From NCBI RefSeq assembly GCF_026672275.1, contig NZ_JANQCD010000007.1, positions 86,384-150,383 on the forward strand: 64,000 nt of DNA, read 5' to 3'. A program made the position numbers and the translations under genes. Source of the DNA: Marinifilum sp. D737 (GTDB lineage Bacteria > Bacteroidota > Bacteroidia > Bacteroidales > Marinifilaceae). The notes below the pieces were generated by a model. The model did not search any database. It was not told the origin of the DNA and saw only the letters and a list, made by a program, of their open reading frames with translations. This document shows positions 1 to 8,531 of the stretch, in pieces. Each line of letters opens with the position of its first letter. Position 1 is the first letter of the stretch.

Positions 1-1803
1 TTCATCGCCATGACCATATTTTCCAATAAAACCGGAAATATCCACATGCTGTGAGCCTCCAATTTCTGAATCATCGGCAAAAATTGTATCCAACCAGGAA
101 GCAAATTTCTTCTTCCCTCCGTGTAATTGCATTAGATAAGCCATATCGTGAGGCACATAAGAAGAGTATCCCCAAATGTTACCCGACACATAATTCTTCA
201 CCAATCCATCCCACTTGCTTTTGTCCACGTTCACCAGCTTACCATTTTGCAGTTTAGGCAATAAGTATCCCGATTCTTCATCAAATAAATTGCGGTATCC
301 TTTCGATCTTTGCAGGAATAGGGAGGCATCATCGGTTTTTCCAAGTTTATGTGCCACCTGACTCAAGCACCAATCGTAGTAATTGTACTCGGTTGTTTTC
401 GAAACAGAACTGCCAATTTCACCCGGAACAAAATCCATATCGATATAAAAATTCATTCCATTTACATCGTAACTATTGCTATGCTTTTCCAGGTTAAAAG
501 CTGCCGCTTTCATCGCATCATAGGTAGCCTGATTGTCAATTCCTTCAATATCTTTCAAAATGGCATCAGTCATTACCGAAACGGTGCTGTATCCAATCAT
601 ACAAACATTATCGTGTCCCAAACATTCCCATACTGGCAAACCAACTTTTGACTCGGTATATCTTGATGAAAGTGAGTTCACAAAATCAACTGTTTTCTCC
701 TGCTCTACAATTGCCATTAAAGGATGAACAGCACGATAGGTATCCCAAGTAGAAAAGTTACTGTACTGATCGAAATCGGAATGATATTTTTTCCCTTCTA
801 CCATATATTCTCCGCTAACATCCGAAATCAAATTTGGTGATATCATGGAATGATAAAGGGCCGTATAGAAGTTTCTTTTGTCTGATAGTTGATGCGTTTC
901 GATATGAAACTTGTTCATTTTTTCTTCCCAAAGATGCTGAGCTTTTCTAAGCACCTTTTTAAATGATACTCCTTTTGCTTCAGCATCGAAATTGGCTTTG
1001 GCTCCTTCATAACTCACATGCGAAAGTGCTACTTTAACATCAACTGTTTCACCCGAACTCACATCAAAACTAACGAAAGCTTTCACTCGTTTAGCACTTG
1101 CTTTTTTTGTATCAGCCTGAATTTTATCATCTATCGCAACACCACTTTGTTCGAATGATTTGGAAAATTTCGCATAGAAATACACTTTTCGATCTCCTCC
1201 TTCTCCATTACAATGCTTCCAACCTCTAACTTCCTTATCCGATAAGATTTCAATTTCTGTTTCCTGAACATTCTCCATGATATTGTGGGTAGGATCAAAA
1301 ATTACATTTCCTTGCCCGGCAGTATTGAAAGTATACCTGTGAAATCCAACTCTCGGCGTACAAGTCAACTCCACTTTTACATTGTAATCATCTAAAACAA
1401 CAGCATAATATCCTGCCGAGGCTTCTTCTCTATCGTGTGAAAATCTGGAGCGAAATCCACTGTCCGGATTTTCTTCTGTACCCGCTTTTACCTTTATTTC
1501 TCCTAAAGTTGGCATCAGTAAAATATCACCCAATCCTGCCAAACCAGCTCCACTAATATGGGTATGTGCAAATCCTTTTAAAATGGAATCGCTATAGTGA
1601 TAACCCGAACACCAATCCCAGGCTTTAAAATCATTACTGGGACTTAGCTGCACCATACCAAAAGGTAAGGTTGCTCCCGGAAATGTATGGGCGTGACCAT
1701 CGGTTCCGATCATGGGATCGACATACTGAATGAGTTGTTTGTTATCCGCAAAAAGGCTAGATGTAATCAACAACAATAGGAATATTTGAATTAATTTCTT
1801 CAT
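1..1803 (-). CDS. GH92 family alpha-mannosidase-like glycoside hydrolase, partial (C-terminus beyond window)
   Basis: The reading frame is open from an ATG at 1803 to the window edge, giving 601 codons without a stop. Residues 1-19 form a signal peptide with a KK start, a leucine-rich core and LFA at the end. The mature protein begins with the family hallmark VDPMIGTDGHAHTFPGA (about residues 28-44), and the last codons encode GFIGKYGHGDE, the conserved GH92 region around the proposed catalytic acid. GH92 enzymes are calcium-dependent exo-alpha-mannosidases, usually periplasmic or surface-exposed in Bacteroidetes, that trim mannans and N-glycans. Intact members are about 740-780 residues, so roughly 150 residues and the catalytic aspartates lie left of the window. 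The family call is firm; the linkage specificity cannot be read. No polysaccharide utilisation genes are visible to its right. Confidence 0.9.
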   Translation of the reverse strand, partial: MKKLIQIFLLLLITSSLFADNKQLIQYVDPMIGTDGHAHTFPGATLPFGMVQLSPSNDFKAWDWCSGYHYSDSILKGFAHTHISGAGLAGLGDILLMPTLGEIKVKAGTEENPDSGFRSRFSHDREEASAGYYAVVLDDYNVKVELTCTPRVGFHRYTFNTAGQGNVIFDPTHNIMENVQETEIEILSDKEVRGWKHCNGEGGDRKVYFYAKFSKSFEQSGVAIDDKIQADTKKASAKRVKAFVSFDVSSGETVDVKVALSHVSYEGAKANFDAEAKGVSFKKVLRKAQHLWEEKMNKFHIETHQLSDKRNFYTALYHSMISPNLISDVSGEYMVEGKKYHSDFDQYSNFSTWDTYRAVHPLMAIVEQEKTVDFVNSLSSRYTESKVGLPVWECLGHDNVCMIGYSTVSVMTDAILKDIEGIDNQATYDAMKAAAFNLEKHSNSYDVNGMNFYIDMDFVPGEIGSSVSKTTEYNYYDWCLSQVAHKLGKTDDASLFLQRSKGYRNLFDEESGYLLPKLQNGKLVNVDKSKWDGLVKNYVSGNIWGYSSYVPHDMAYLMQLHGGKKKFASWLDTIFADDSEIGGSQHVDISGFIGKYGHGDE

Positions 1804-1818
1804 GAATAAATTGCTTTA

Positions 1819-1841
1819 GGATACAATACCTATATGTATCC
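1819..1841 (-). promoter_or_regulatory. Inverted repeat in the GH92 leader
   Basis: GGATACA and TGTATCC form a perfect 7-bp inverted repeat with a 9-nt loop, 16-38 bases upstream of the GH92 start. It could be a leader hairpin or an operator. No function is assigned. Confidence 0.3.
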
Positions 1842-1905
1842 TGCAAATAAAATCCTGCTTGGTTAAGATTTTGATTAATTCATGATTAATCCGCTATAAA
1901 TTTCA

Positions 1906-4900
1906 TTATTTCTGGCGTTTTCTTCTGATTCTGATATCTCCTTCAGGCAATATGGTCACCCATAAAATTTCAATCAGCAGTAGGAATCTACGTAGCACAT
2001 CAAAGTACAATGAGAAATAGAAAATGATGCTTGTTAACCAAATTATTGTCACATTGAACCAAAATGTATCAACCAAATAATTGCCTAGTCGCTTTTGCGA
2101 GGCAAATAAATGTGCTCGTCCATTCTGACTTATCGGAGTTTGAAAAACAGGATCTTTTAGCTGAATCAATTCGTCCTCATACCTAATCAACTTATTTATC
2201 TCTCTTCTGTTGGTCACAATTTGTTCAATCGCCTCGTTATGATGGGTATTTTTGTATTCAACAATTTTCTGTGCGTCACCAAGTTCATCAATAATCTCTT
2301 CATAAACCTGGTCTCTATGCATCGATTGTTCTTTGTATTCCTTCCAACCCGCTTGCTTTACATGCTCAAGCCAAATTTGCACTCTTGCCGAAGAATCTCG
2401 TAAAACTTGTTTCGATATTTCCAATTCAGTTGGAAAGGTATAGATATCGGAAAGTTTTATCAGTTCGTTTTTAAATACCCGATAGTGTTTATCGTTGTTT
2501 TCCTTTAACCATGTCTTATAACTTTGCTGCATGGCAGGAATCAGAAAAGATGAACGAAACGACGATTCACTCATCGCCTTCTCGTATGGAAAAAACTGCT
2601 TCTCAAATTGATTATTTTTAAATTGCTCAACTACCAAAGCCTCGTAAGCCCAACGAGAAGTCATTAAATCGCCAACAATTGGAACATACTTTTGCGTTGT
2701 AATGGCAGGATGCAGTTTATTAAAGCTTACAATAACACCTGAGAACAACAATTGTGGAACCAAAATAAAAGGTATGGATACATAAACAGCCACTACTGAA
2801 TTTAATCCTGCTGACAGGTTTAAACCGATTAAATTGGCACATGCCGAAGCTGTATACAAAATTAACCAATACTCCCAGGTTAAGCCTTTAATTTCCAAAA
2901 TATAGGTAGCGAGAATAACAAAAAGAAAGCTCTGTATGGCCGAAATAATCAACAAGATGATGACCTTGGAGTTTAGATAACTCAATCGACTCAAATTCAA
3001 AAACTTCTCACGCTTCATCATTCTTCGGTCGTGAAGGATTTCTTCTGCAGAAATAATCAAACCGAGGAACAAGGCAACAACCACTGCCATAAAAATAAAA
3101 GAGGGAATATTTTCATTCTTGGCAAATACATAGTCCAAATGATGAGATTCAGAACCACTAATGTACTTGGTAAAGTATCCCAAAATAATAGCTAAAAGAG
3201 GTGCCTCCAACAAAGTAATCAGCATGTACTGCCTGTTACTCAGTTTGGCCTTAAAATCTCTTGAAAGATAAATTTTCAATTGTTCCCAACGCTTTGGAAT
3301 GTTAAAAAAGTTCTTGGGAATCAGTTTTTTTCTACCTGGCTTATGTACGCTGTTTTTCTTCTCAATATTCTCTTTATAGAGCTCATACCAATCATCAGAA
3401 TTTCTTTTACGCTTTCGAATTTGCTTGCCATATTCATTCATCATCCTGGCTTCAACAATCCGCAAAATCTGTTCAGAGTTTACGTTACCACAGGTCAAGC
3501 ACTCACTTTCATCTGCTTTTACGTAATGCGATTGAGTTTTAAAGTAAACAACGGCATCGATAGGGTTTCCAAAGTAAATTACCTTTCCTCCCTGGTCCAT
3601 CATGATTAGCTTATCCAAAAGCTTAAAAATATCGGACGAAGGTTGATGAATGTTACAAATCACCAATTTGCCTTTTAAAACCTGACGTTTCAGAAGAAGC
3701 ATTACTTTCTCGGAATCCATGCTCGATAAACCTGAAGTAGGTTCATCAACAAAAAGCACCGAAGGTTCACGCATTAACTCCAATGCGATATTTAATCGCT
3801 TTCTTTGTCCTCCACTTAGAACCTTATTAATCGGATCACCAACCTTTAAATCCCGGGCTTCAACCAAATCAAAATCCTCAATGGTTTTGTCAATAATTTC
3901 CTCTATTTTCTCATCCGAAGTGCCATCGAAACAAAGCTTGGCATTAAAATACAAGTTCTCGTAAACCGTTAGCTCCTCAACCAATAAGTCATCCTGAGGA
4001 ACATATCCAATAACCCCTTCGAGTTTATCTTTATCCAAATGAAGATCATAACCATTGATATAGATATTTCCCTGACGCAGGGATAAGTTCCCATTTAATA
4101 CATTTAGCAAAGTTGATTTTCCTGTGCCACTACCGCCCATCACGCCTACCAATTGTCCTGAATTCATTTCCAGACTAACCGGATGAATCCCATTATTGGA
4201 ACCCGGAAACTTGAATTCTATATTTTTTGCAATAAACTGAAGATCGGATAGATTTTTCTTCTCGATAAAAATGGAAGAAATCTGAGAGTAGTAAATCGGA
4301 TCAATTCTATGACTTCGAATAACCGAGCCATAGGATAGAATGTAAGCCCTATCAACTTTAATATTGTGTCCGTTCAAGAAAAGGTTATACTCTCCAAAAT
4401 ATTTCATCAGGAAGGTATTGGTACTTTCCAAATGCAGAACAAAAATCCTTCCTCGAAGCTTCTCACTCTGGATATGTTTCACCACCTCATGCGACCACTC
4501 CTCATTATTATCAATTAAAAGAAGATGTTCGTTATACGGTATAGAAAATTCATCCCCAATCAGAAATTGACGCCCCAATTCAAATTCTTTTTTGGGAATA
4601 TTAAAGGTTTTTGAAACGGTTTTTACCAAGTCCAATTCGTCATGGCCCGTGTATTCCGTTTCATCAATAAACTCAAGCAATTGAAGCATGATCCAAACCT
4701 TCTGTTCCTGCTCTACTTCCTCTACTAATTTTTCACAAACATCCTTTACCTGTGGATGCTTGTTTACAGAGCAAAGCTCACCCGTTTCATCACAATGTGA
4801 GTCTCTTAAGTATCGCTCAAAATCCTGTAGATATTTCTCGGTCCACTCCTTACTAAACTGTTTCTGAAGCCATACTTCAACAACATCTCGTGCTGCTGTT

Positions 4901-4974
4901 TCGAATCCCAACTTTTGCTCATCCACAATAATGGCAAAAAGTCTCATTAAGGCTTTCAGTAACGATTCATTCAT
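1906..4974 (-). CDS. ABCG-like ABC transporter (ATPase fused to ABC-2 permease) with N-terminal TerB-like and FHA-like regions
   Basis: 1022 residues. Residues 1-145 are helical and acidic and look like a TerB-type domain. Residues 150-240 are beta-rich with a phrase (LFLNGHNIKV, YILSYGSVIR) resembling a degenerate FHA fold. The ATPase spans about 246-480: Walker A GGSGTGKST at 280-288, a Q-loop QDD near 327, signature LSGGQ at 386-390, Walker B LFVDE ending at 411 and switch His443. This is the order of White/ABCG half-transporters. The C-terminal half has about six membrane segments from residue ~580, with a long soluble insert at about 780-940 between the last two. A CxxC pair (C492, C495) follows the ATPase. 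The substrate is unknown. It stands alone, downstream of a noncoding region, and is a full-length paralogue of the protein at 32727-35795. Family is sure; the N-terminal domain names are inference. Confidence 0.85.
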   Translation of the reverse strand: MNESLLKALMRLFAIIVDEQKLGFETAARDVVEVWLQKQFSKEWTEKYLQDFERYLRDSHCDETGELCSVNKHPQVKDVCEKLVEEVEQEQKVWIMLQLLEFIDETEYTGHDELDLVKTVSKTFNIPKKEFELGRQFLIGDEFSIPYNEHLLLIDNNEEWSHEVVKHIQSEKLRGRIFVLHLESTNTFLMKYFGEYNLFLNGHNIKVDRAYILSYGSVIRSHRIDPIYYSQISSIFIEKKNLSDLQFIAKNIEFKFPGSNNGIHPVSLEMNSGQLVGVMGGSGTGKSTLLNVLNGNLSLRQGNIYINGYDLHLDKDKLEGVIGYVPQDDLLVEELTVYENLYFNAKLCFDGTSDEKIEEIIDKTIEDFDLVEARDLKVGDPINKVLSGGQRKRLNIALELMREPSVLFVDEPTSGLSSMDSEKVMLLLKRQVLKGKLVICNIHQPSSDIFKLLDKLIMMDQGGKVIYFGNPIDAVVYFKTQSHYVKADESECLTCGNVNSEQILRIVEARMMNEYGKQIRKRKRNSDDWYELYKENIEKKNSVHKPGRKKLIPKNFFNIPKRWEQLKIYLSRDFKAKLSNRQYMLITLLEAPLLAIILGYFTKYISGSESHHLDYVFAKNENIPSFIFMAVVVALFLGLIISAEEILHDRRMMKREKFLNLSRLSYLNSKVIILLIISAIQSFLFVILATYILEIKGLTWEYWLILYTASACANLIGLNLSAGLNSVVAVYVSIPFILVPQLLFSGVIVSFNKLHPAITTQKYVPIVGDLMTSRWAYEALVVEQFKNNQFEKQFFPYEKAMSESSFRSSFLIPAMQQSYKTWLKENNDKHYRVFKNELIKLSDIYTFPTELEISKQVLRDSSARVQIWLEHVKQAGWKEYKEQSMHRDQVYEEIIDELGDAQKIVEYKNTHHNEAIEQIVTNRREINKLIRYEDELIQLKDPVFQTPISQNGRAHLFASQKRLGNYLVDTFWFNVTIIWLTSIIFYFSLYFDVLRRFLLLIEILWVTILPEGDIRIRRKRQK

Positions 4975-5248
4975 AGTCTAGGTTTGGAATTGATTTGGTT
5001 TTGACAAGGCCTAATTTAGATAAATAAAATGAGCTATGGAAACTCCTGTTTTAAAGAGAAATTTAGCTTTGTCCTAAGCAATCATTTAAAACTCTAATTT
5101 TCAATGAAAAAAATTTTTTATTTAATATTTTCTTGAAGGCCGCAAAAATAAAGACTTTCAACTCCCTTATTGATTACTATATCTCTGAAGATCAAACTCC
5201 TTTAAGGTTTTTTAACACTTATTCTCAGGTCTTAACCGAATCTTGCCA

Positions 5249-5256
5249 TACCTTTG
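5249..5256 (+). promoter_or_regulatory. -7 box (TACCTTTG) of the first small transcript
   Basis: The sequence matches the Bacteroidetes sigma-ABfr -7 consensus TAnnTTTG and is followed by TATTGTA, as is the second copy at 5427. No convincing -33 box is seen. Confidence 0.55.
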
Positions 5257-5262
5257 TATTGT

Positions 5263-5352
5263 ACTACAAAAGATAGTATTTTCATAGATTAAAGATTTAG
5301 GTTAGTAATTAGTGGTTAGAGAGAATCCCGGACGCCCGTTCGGGATTTTTCT
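5263..5352 (+). ncRNA. Candidate small RNA, copy 1 of a tandem pair
   Basis: A short unit of about 90 nt runs from just after a TAnnTTTG box to an intrinsic terminator at 5324-5355. It contains no credible ORF. Its core (CATAGATTAAAGATTTAGG, then GTGGTTAGA) is repeated almost exactly in a second unit 175 bp downstream that has its own promoter box and terminator. Both flanking genes are on the opposite strand, so this is not a leader of a neighbour. The transcription start is inferred from the box. I do not recognise the family. Confidence 0.55.
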
Positions 5353-5355
5353 TTG
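5324..5355 (+). terminator. Intrinsic terminator of small RNA copy 1
   Basis: AATCCCGGACG pairs with CGTTCGGGATT over 11 bp with one G-T wobble and a 2-nt loop, followed by TTTCTTT on the + strand only. The direction shows that transcription here runs rightwards. Confidence 0.75.
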
Positions 5356-5426
5356 CTATAATGGTATCAAACGATAAGATTACAATTCCTTAACATCAGC
5401 TTAATCCAGTTCGCTGCAAGCGATCA

Positions 5427-5434
5427 TATATTTG
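5427..5434 (+). promoter_or_regulatory. -7 box (TATATTTG) of the second small transcript
   Basis: Exact TAnnTTTG match followed by TATTGTA, the same context as at 5249. Confidence 0.55.
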
Positions 5435-5440
5435 TATTGT

Positions 5441-5528
5441 AAAAAGCCCTAAAAGTTTTTTTCATAGATTAGATTTAGGTTAAATTTAGTGGTTAGATTT
5501 GAAATCCGGGTGGGGACCCGGATTTTTT
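5441..5528 (+). ncRNA. Candidate small RNA, copy 2 of a tandem pair
   Basis: About 88 nt from the inferred start to the terminator. The core TTCATAGATTAGATTTAGG, then GTGGTTAGA, matches copy 1, while the terminator stem differs in sequence but keeps the AATCC...GGATT ends, as expected for a structure under selection. The last bases overlap the stop codon of the minus-strand gene that ends at 5527. Function unknown. Confidence 0.55.
5502..5528 (+). terminator. Intrinsic terminator of small RNA copy 2
   Basis: AAATCCGGGT and ACCCGGATTT form a perfect 10-bp stem with a GGGG loop, followed by T's on the + strand. On the minus strand the stem is followed by CAAATC, so it is not a good terminator for the minus gene beside it. 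Confidence 0.8.
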
Positions 5529-6333
5529 AATTTATCTGAACATGAATATGATCGTCATGTCTTACCGATCTGCAGCCATGAAACCTAACTCTTTTATCCT
5601 TTAATTTGAGCCTTTGTTTCAAATGCGGCTCAAAAAACATTTTAGTAAGTTTTCTTTGACTTAAAATTGCATCAATTAAAGCCTTGGTTCCACTTTTAGA
5701 AAACTTTAAACCTTCATTAATCTTTCCAAAGGTCAAATATTTTGGATAATCATACTGAAAATATCCTTTTTGCAAACAATCTTCACACTGATCCAACTCA
5801 TTATTTCGAGCATTCTCAAATACTCCATATCCACTTAGTGATTTGCTTTTATTTACGATTTGTCCATTGGAATCTTCATACACCAAACTAAAATCAATTT
5901 TACAACCATCATTATGACTCAAATGTGGCAACAAAGGGAAACCATCATAGAAAGGAAAACAAGCATCCAAGTACCGAGCTATTACTTCTGGTTTCTTTTC
6001 AGCCAGGTTGCGGGAAATATTTTGCAAAAACTCATGGGTTTCGGGAGTAACATAGTTACGATTCAATAAAACTGTTGCAAAAGTTGCTTCTTGTAGATTA
6101 TTGTTATTTCCAATCTTTTCCCTTCCAAACCATGGAGCAACAAAAGGAACGATCAGAAAACAAGCAGTAGCATATAAGACTATAAAGACAACCAGTCTTT
6201 TACCCCAAAAGACAAACTTAATTCTGCTGCTTAAAACGATGCTAATTAAGTAGACAACTCCTCCTATTTGCGTTATAATGGTTAGAAGAACAAATAATAT
6301 TAATCTACCAAGATTTTGTATCAATACCTTCAT
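5527..6333 (-). CDS. Membrane-anchored protein with LAS-type (M15/M74-like) zinc peptidase motifs
   Basis: 268 residues. Two hydrophobic segments (about 8-34 and 46-67) anchor a C-terminal soluble domain. That domain carries H140-N-D-G-C-K-I-D147, which fits the HxxGxxxD zinc motif of LAS peptidases (D-Ala-D-Ala carboxypeptidase, lysostaphin, MepA). It ends with H259-D-D-H-I-H264-V, the HxH motif with the last zinc ligand. These motifs suggest a peptidoglycan peptidase facing the periplasm; this is inference, since overall similarity to named families is weak. The start ATG overlaps the stop of the upstream SRPBCC gene (TAATG), so the two are translationally coupled and probably in one operon with the lipoprotein before them. 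Confidence 0.6.
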   Translation of the reverse strand: MKVLIQNLGRLILFVLLTIITQIGGVVYLISIVLSSRIKFVFWGKRLVVFIVLYATACFLIVPFVAPWFGREKIGNNNNLQEATFATVLLNRNYVTPETHEFLQNISRNLAEKKPEVIARYLDACFPFYDGFPLLPHLSHNDGCKIDFSLVYEDSNGQIVNKSKSLSGYGVFENARNNELDQCEDCLQKGYFQYDYPKYLTFGKINEGLKFSKSGTKALIDAILSQRKLTKMFFEPHLKQRLKLKDKRVRFHGCRSVRHDDHIHVQIN

Positions 6334-6806
6334 TACTCCTCCAAATACTCCTTTAACCTCTGGTTGATAAAATATTTCCAGCCACCTTCACAACTTTCTC
6401 TTCTGAATTCGGGGATATCATCTGGGAAGGTTTCAATTCCACTTGCACTTACTCTTATTTTGCAACCTTCATTTTCTTCGAACAGTTCGTAACTTACCAT
6501 GGCCACACCCTTGTACCCTTCATATTCCCATTGGCAAACCAGCTTCTCGAATGGAACAACTTCTGTAATTTTCCACAAATGCATGAACTCTCTTTCACCA
6601 GCATCCACATTAAACTGGGTAGTAAAGCCAACCTCCGCCTTATGATCCGGCATTTCAGAGAAGAACCATTTTCGCATTTCATTTGGGTTGGTTATGGCTT
6701 TCCAAACTTGTTCCTTGCTTGCATGAACACTTTGTTCTGTGATTACTGGAATATTACTTTTTTGCATAGTATCTATAGGTTTTACTTGCTTTTTTTTAAA
6801 AGCCAT
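6333..6806 (-). CDS. SRPBCC (AHSA1-like) domain protein
   Basis: 157 residues, cytoplasmic. From residue ~18 the sequence fits the START/Bet v1-like AHSA1 group: an opening strand ending SVHASKEQVWKAITNP, then MRKWFF, and a C-terminal helix GGWKYFINQRLKEYLEE typical of the SRPBCC fold. These proteins bind hydrophobic ligands, and some stimulate Hsp90; the ligand here cannot be told. An internal Met14 (MQKSNIPVI) is a possible alternative start, because residues 1-13 are lysine-rich and not part of the fold. The gene begins 2 nt after the stop of the lipoprotein gene upstream, and its stop overlaps the start of the peptidase-like gene. Confidence 0.8.
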   Translation of the reverse strand: MAFKKKQVKPIDTMQKSNIPVITEQSVHASKEQVWKAITNPNEMRKWFFSEMPDHKAEVGFTTQFNVDAGEREFMHLWKITEVVPFEKLVCQWEYEGYKGVAMVSYELFEENEGCKIRVSASGIETFPDDIPEFRRESCEGGWKYFINQRLKEYLEE

Positions 6807-6808
6807 AT

Positions 6809-7264
6809 TTATTTTTTTCGTTCATAATAAGTAACAGGTCCATCCACATAAGATTGGTTGATGATTAAGGTATCATTTTCGGTAGAAAAGTAAGACTCTG
6901 TTCCATTATTGATGACCAAAACCAATGTAGAATCACTATTGGCATCCATCGAGTTATCGATTCTGTACTTTAGTTGATATGGATACTGGTGACTCAAAAC
7001 CTCATCCCTATAATACTCCACCGTATCCTTGGTTTTGAACACAATCTTTTCCTGGTATCCTTCTGATTCGGGCGTAAATTCGCTACGCGTGCGTGGACTT
7101 TCGGTTTTTATCCACTGCCATTCTCCCTGCAGCGATTTGTAAGCCTTAGCTAAAGAATCATCTTCCGGCTTTTCATCGGTACAGGCAATCGTTAGGTAAA
7201 GTATACCAATAAGGATCATTACAGGTGCAAAAGGATTTTTTGTGGTATATTCTTTTAATATCAT
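6809..7264 (-). CDS. Putative lipoprotein, lipocalin-like, unknown function
   Basis: 151 residues. A hydrophobic stretch (about 14-27) ends in LTIAC, a lipobox with C28 as the likely lipidated residue; the N-region is unusually long. The mature part opens with KAYKSLQGEWQWIKTESP and continues as alternating strands (IVFKTKDTVEYY, QLKYRIDNS, TLVLVINNG), the pattern of the small lipocalin-like lipoproteins common in Bacteroidetes. I cannot name a ligand. It is the first of three tightly spaced genes (gap of 2 nt, then a 1-nt overlap), so it is probably co-expressed with the SRPBCC and LAS-peptidase-like proteins. Confidence 0.65.
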   Translation of the reverse strand: MILKEYTTKNPFAPVMILIGILYLTIACTDEKPEDDSLAKAYKSLQGEWQWIKTESPRTRSEFTPESEGYQEKIVFKTKDTVEYYRDEVLSHQYPYQLKYRIDNSMDANSDSTLVLVINNGTESYFSTENDTLIINQSYVDGPVTYYERKK

Positions 7265-7287
7265 GCTAATAGGTTTTGTTGATTCTA

Positions 7288-7431
7288 CTAATTTAAACCT
7301 TCTAATTCTTTTATACCAATCGAATAAGTTTCAACTTTTCGTTCTTTCCCTTTTGTATACTCATCAATGGCCAGATACAAAACACTATTCAATAGAATAA
7401 AAAGCATTGTGCTTATAAATCTCCAATACAT
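7288..7431 (-). CDS. Putative 47-residue single-span membrane protein
   Basis: A small open frame runs from ATG at 7431 to TAG at 7288. The product starts MYWRFISTMLFILLN, has one hydrophobic span (about 5-22) and a charged tail (DEYTKGKERK) ending in KELEGLN. It fills the gap between the DsbD-like gene (ends 7497) and the lipoprotein gene (starts 7264) on the same strand, 23 nt before the latter. An AGG lies about 7 bases before the ATG. The layout and the hydrophobic-then-charged composition favour a real gene, but it is short and I recognise no family. Confidence 0.35.
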   Translation of the reverse strand: MYWRFISTMLFILLNSVLYLAIDEYTKGKERKVETYSIGIKELEGLN

Positions 7432-7496
7432 ATTTTACCTGGGGATGTACCATAGTTGTATGCGATGAGTGTAAAAGCAGAAATACTCTTGAGATC

Positions 7497-8531
7497 TTAT
7501 TTCTTAGTCTTTTTTATAAATACTTTAAACTTTTCAATATCTTTCACATAACCAGTTCTAGCGATTTCTTCCCCATTTACATCTAGCAAAATGAACAAAG
7601 GTTGACTGTTTGCATTAAACTTTTCAATCTGTAATTCAGCATTTATTTGCCCAGTGTATATTACTTTCTTCTTTAAGGCTTCTGAATAGTAACACTCACT
7701 CTTCTCTAGCTTTGTTCTTTCATCAACAATTAAACTTACAAAAACCAGATTCTGATTGATATATTCTTGAATATCCTTATTAAGCAATATCTCACCATCC
7801 ATCATTCGAGAATTAATACAACCATAAGCATTAAAATATAGCAAACCAGGTTTATCAAACTCTTTTGACTTTTTTAATCCCAATTGATAATCCTGGTAGG
7901 CATATAATCCTTTTACCCACTCAATCATTTCAGGATTTTCATTTTCCAGATTTGAATCATTTATTACCTCTGTACCCTCGTTACTTACTTGTTGATCAGA
8001 TAAAAAATCCGAATAGATCAAAAATATTTCCGGATAAGGTTTTGATTCATTATCCTTAACAATTGCATAAATATCTTTCATCTGATTTTCTGTAAATCCC
8101 ATGTCAACCAATAACTTCTTATCCTGACTCCAATTCTTCAAAAACGCATTACGCTGAACTATTAAGTTTCTTGCCTCAACAATTCTCCTAATTTTGGGAT
8201 ACATTGCATCCTGTTTTAGTTTTATCAAAACCTCTTTTAAATCAGCAAATGTGAATTTCTCATCATTTTCATTGGGTTTAGGTCCATAATCTAAAATAGA
8301 TTTGGCAATCATTGGCATATTGCCCTGAGGTCCCATAAAAATCTGATAATCTATGCTATCAAACTCACAATAAACAAGCATTTGAAAATCCTTCATAAAC
8401 TCATCAATATGTTCCTGAAAATGGTTTATTGTGATCTCTTTTTGTAATATTTCTTCACAATCCGTATTGCTTTGTGCAAAGCAAGATGATGCAATTAGTA
8501 TGAATCCTATTATAAGTATATGTTTTTTCAT
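7497..8531 (-). CDS. Secreted thioredoxin-fold protein (DsbD C-terminal-like) with a degenerate CxxC
   Basis: The start is placed at the ATG at 8531, because MKKHILIIGFILIASSCFAQ is a clean signal peptide; an in-frame ATG 30 nt upstream would add ten polar residues before it. Mature residues up to ~225 (8561-start numbering, also used below) are helical and unknown. The C-terminal ~120 residues resemble the thioredoxin-like domain of DsbD and the thioredoxin_7 group: NAYGCINSRMMD aligns with the usual YGCVNCRKME, followed by NLVFVSLIVDERT and QPLFILLDVNGEE. The first active-site Cys (C248) is kept, but the second is Ser251, so classical disulfide reduction is unlikely. A role in isomerisation, binding or redox sensing is possible. 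It is the first gene before a small membrane ORF and a lipoprotein on the same strand. Confidence 0.7.
   Translation of the reverse strand: MKKHILIIGFILIASSCFAQSNTDCEEILQKEITINHFQEHIDEFMKDFQMLVYCEFDSIDYQIFMGPQGNMPMIAKSILDYGPKPNENDEKFTFADLKEVLIKLKQDAMYPKIRRIVEARNLIVQRNAFLKNWSQDKKLLVDMGFTENQMKDIYAIVKDNESKPYPEIFLIYSDFLSDQQVSNEGTEVINDSNLENENPEMIEWVKGLYAYQDYQLGLKKSKEFDKPGLLYFNAYGCINSRMMDGEILLNKDIQEYINQNLVFVSLIVDERTKLEKSECYYSEALKKKVIYTGQINAELQIEKFNANSQPLFILLDVNGEEIARTGYVKDIEKFKVFIKKTKK

Noticed and set aside
349..727. Plus-strand open frames opposite the GH92 gene
   Set aside because: They lie antisense to a coding frame with clear family motifs at both ends.
1906..4974. Tellurite resistance function for the ABC protein with a TerB-like N-terminus
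   Set aside because: TerB-like similarity alone does not show tellurite resistance, and no ter genes are nearby.
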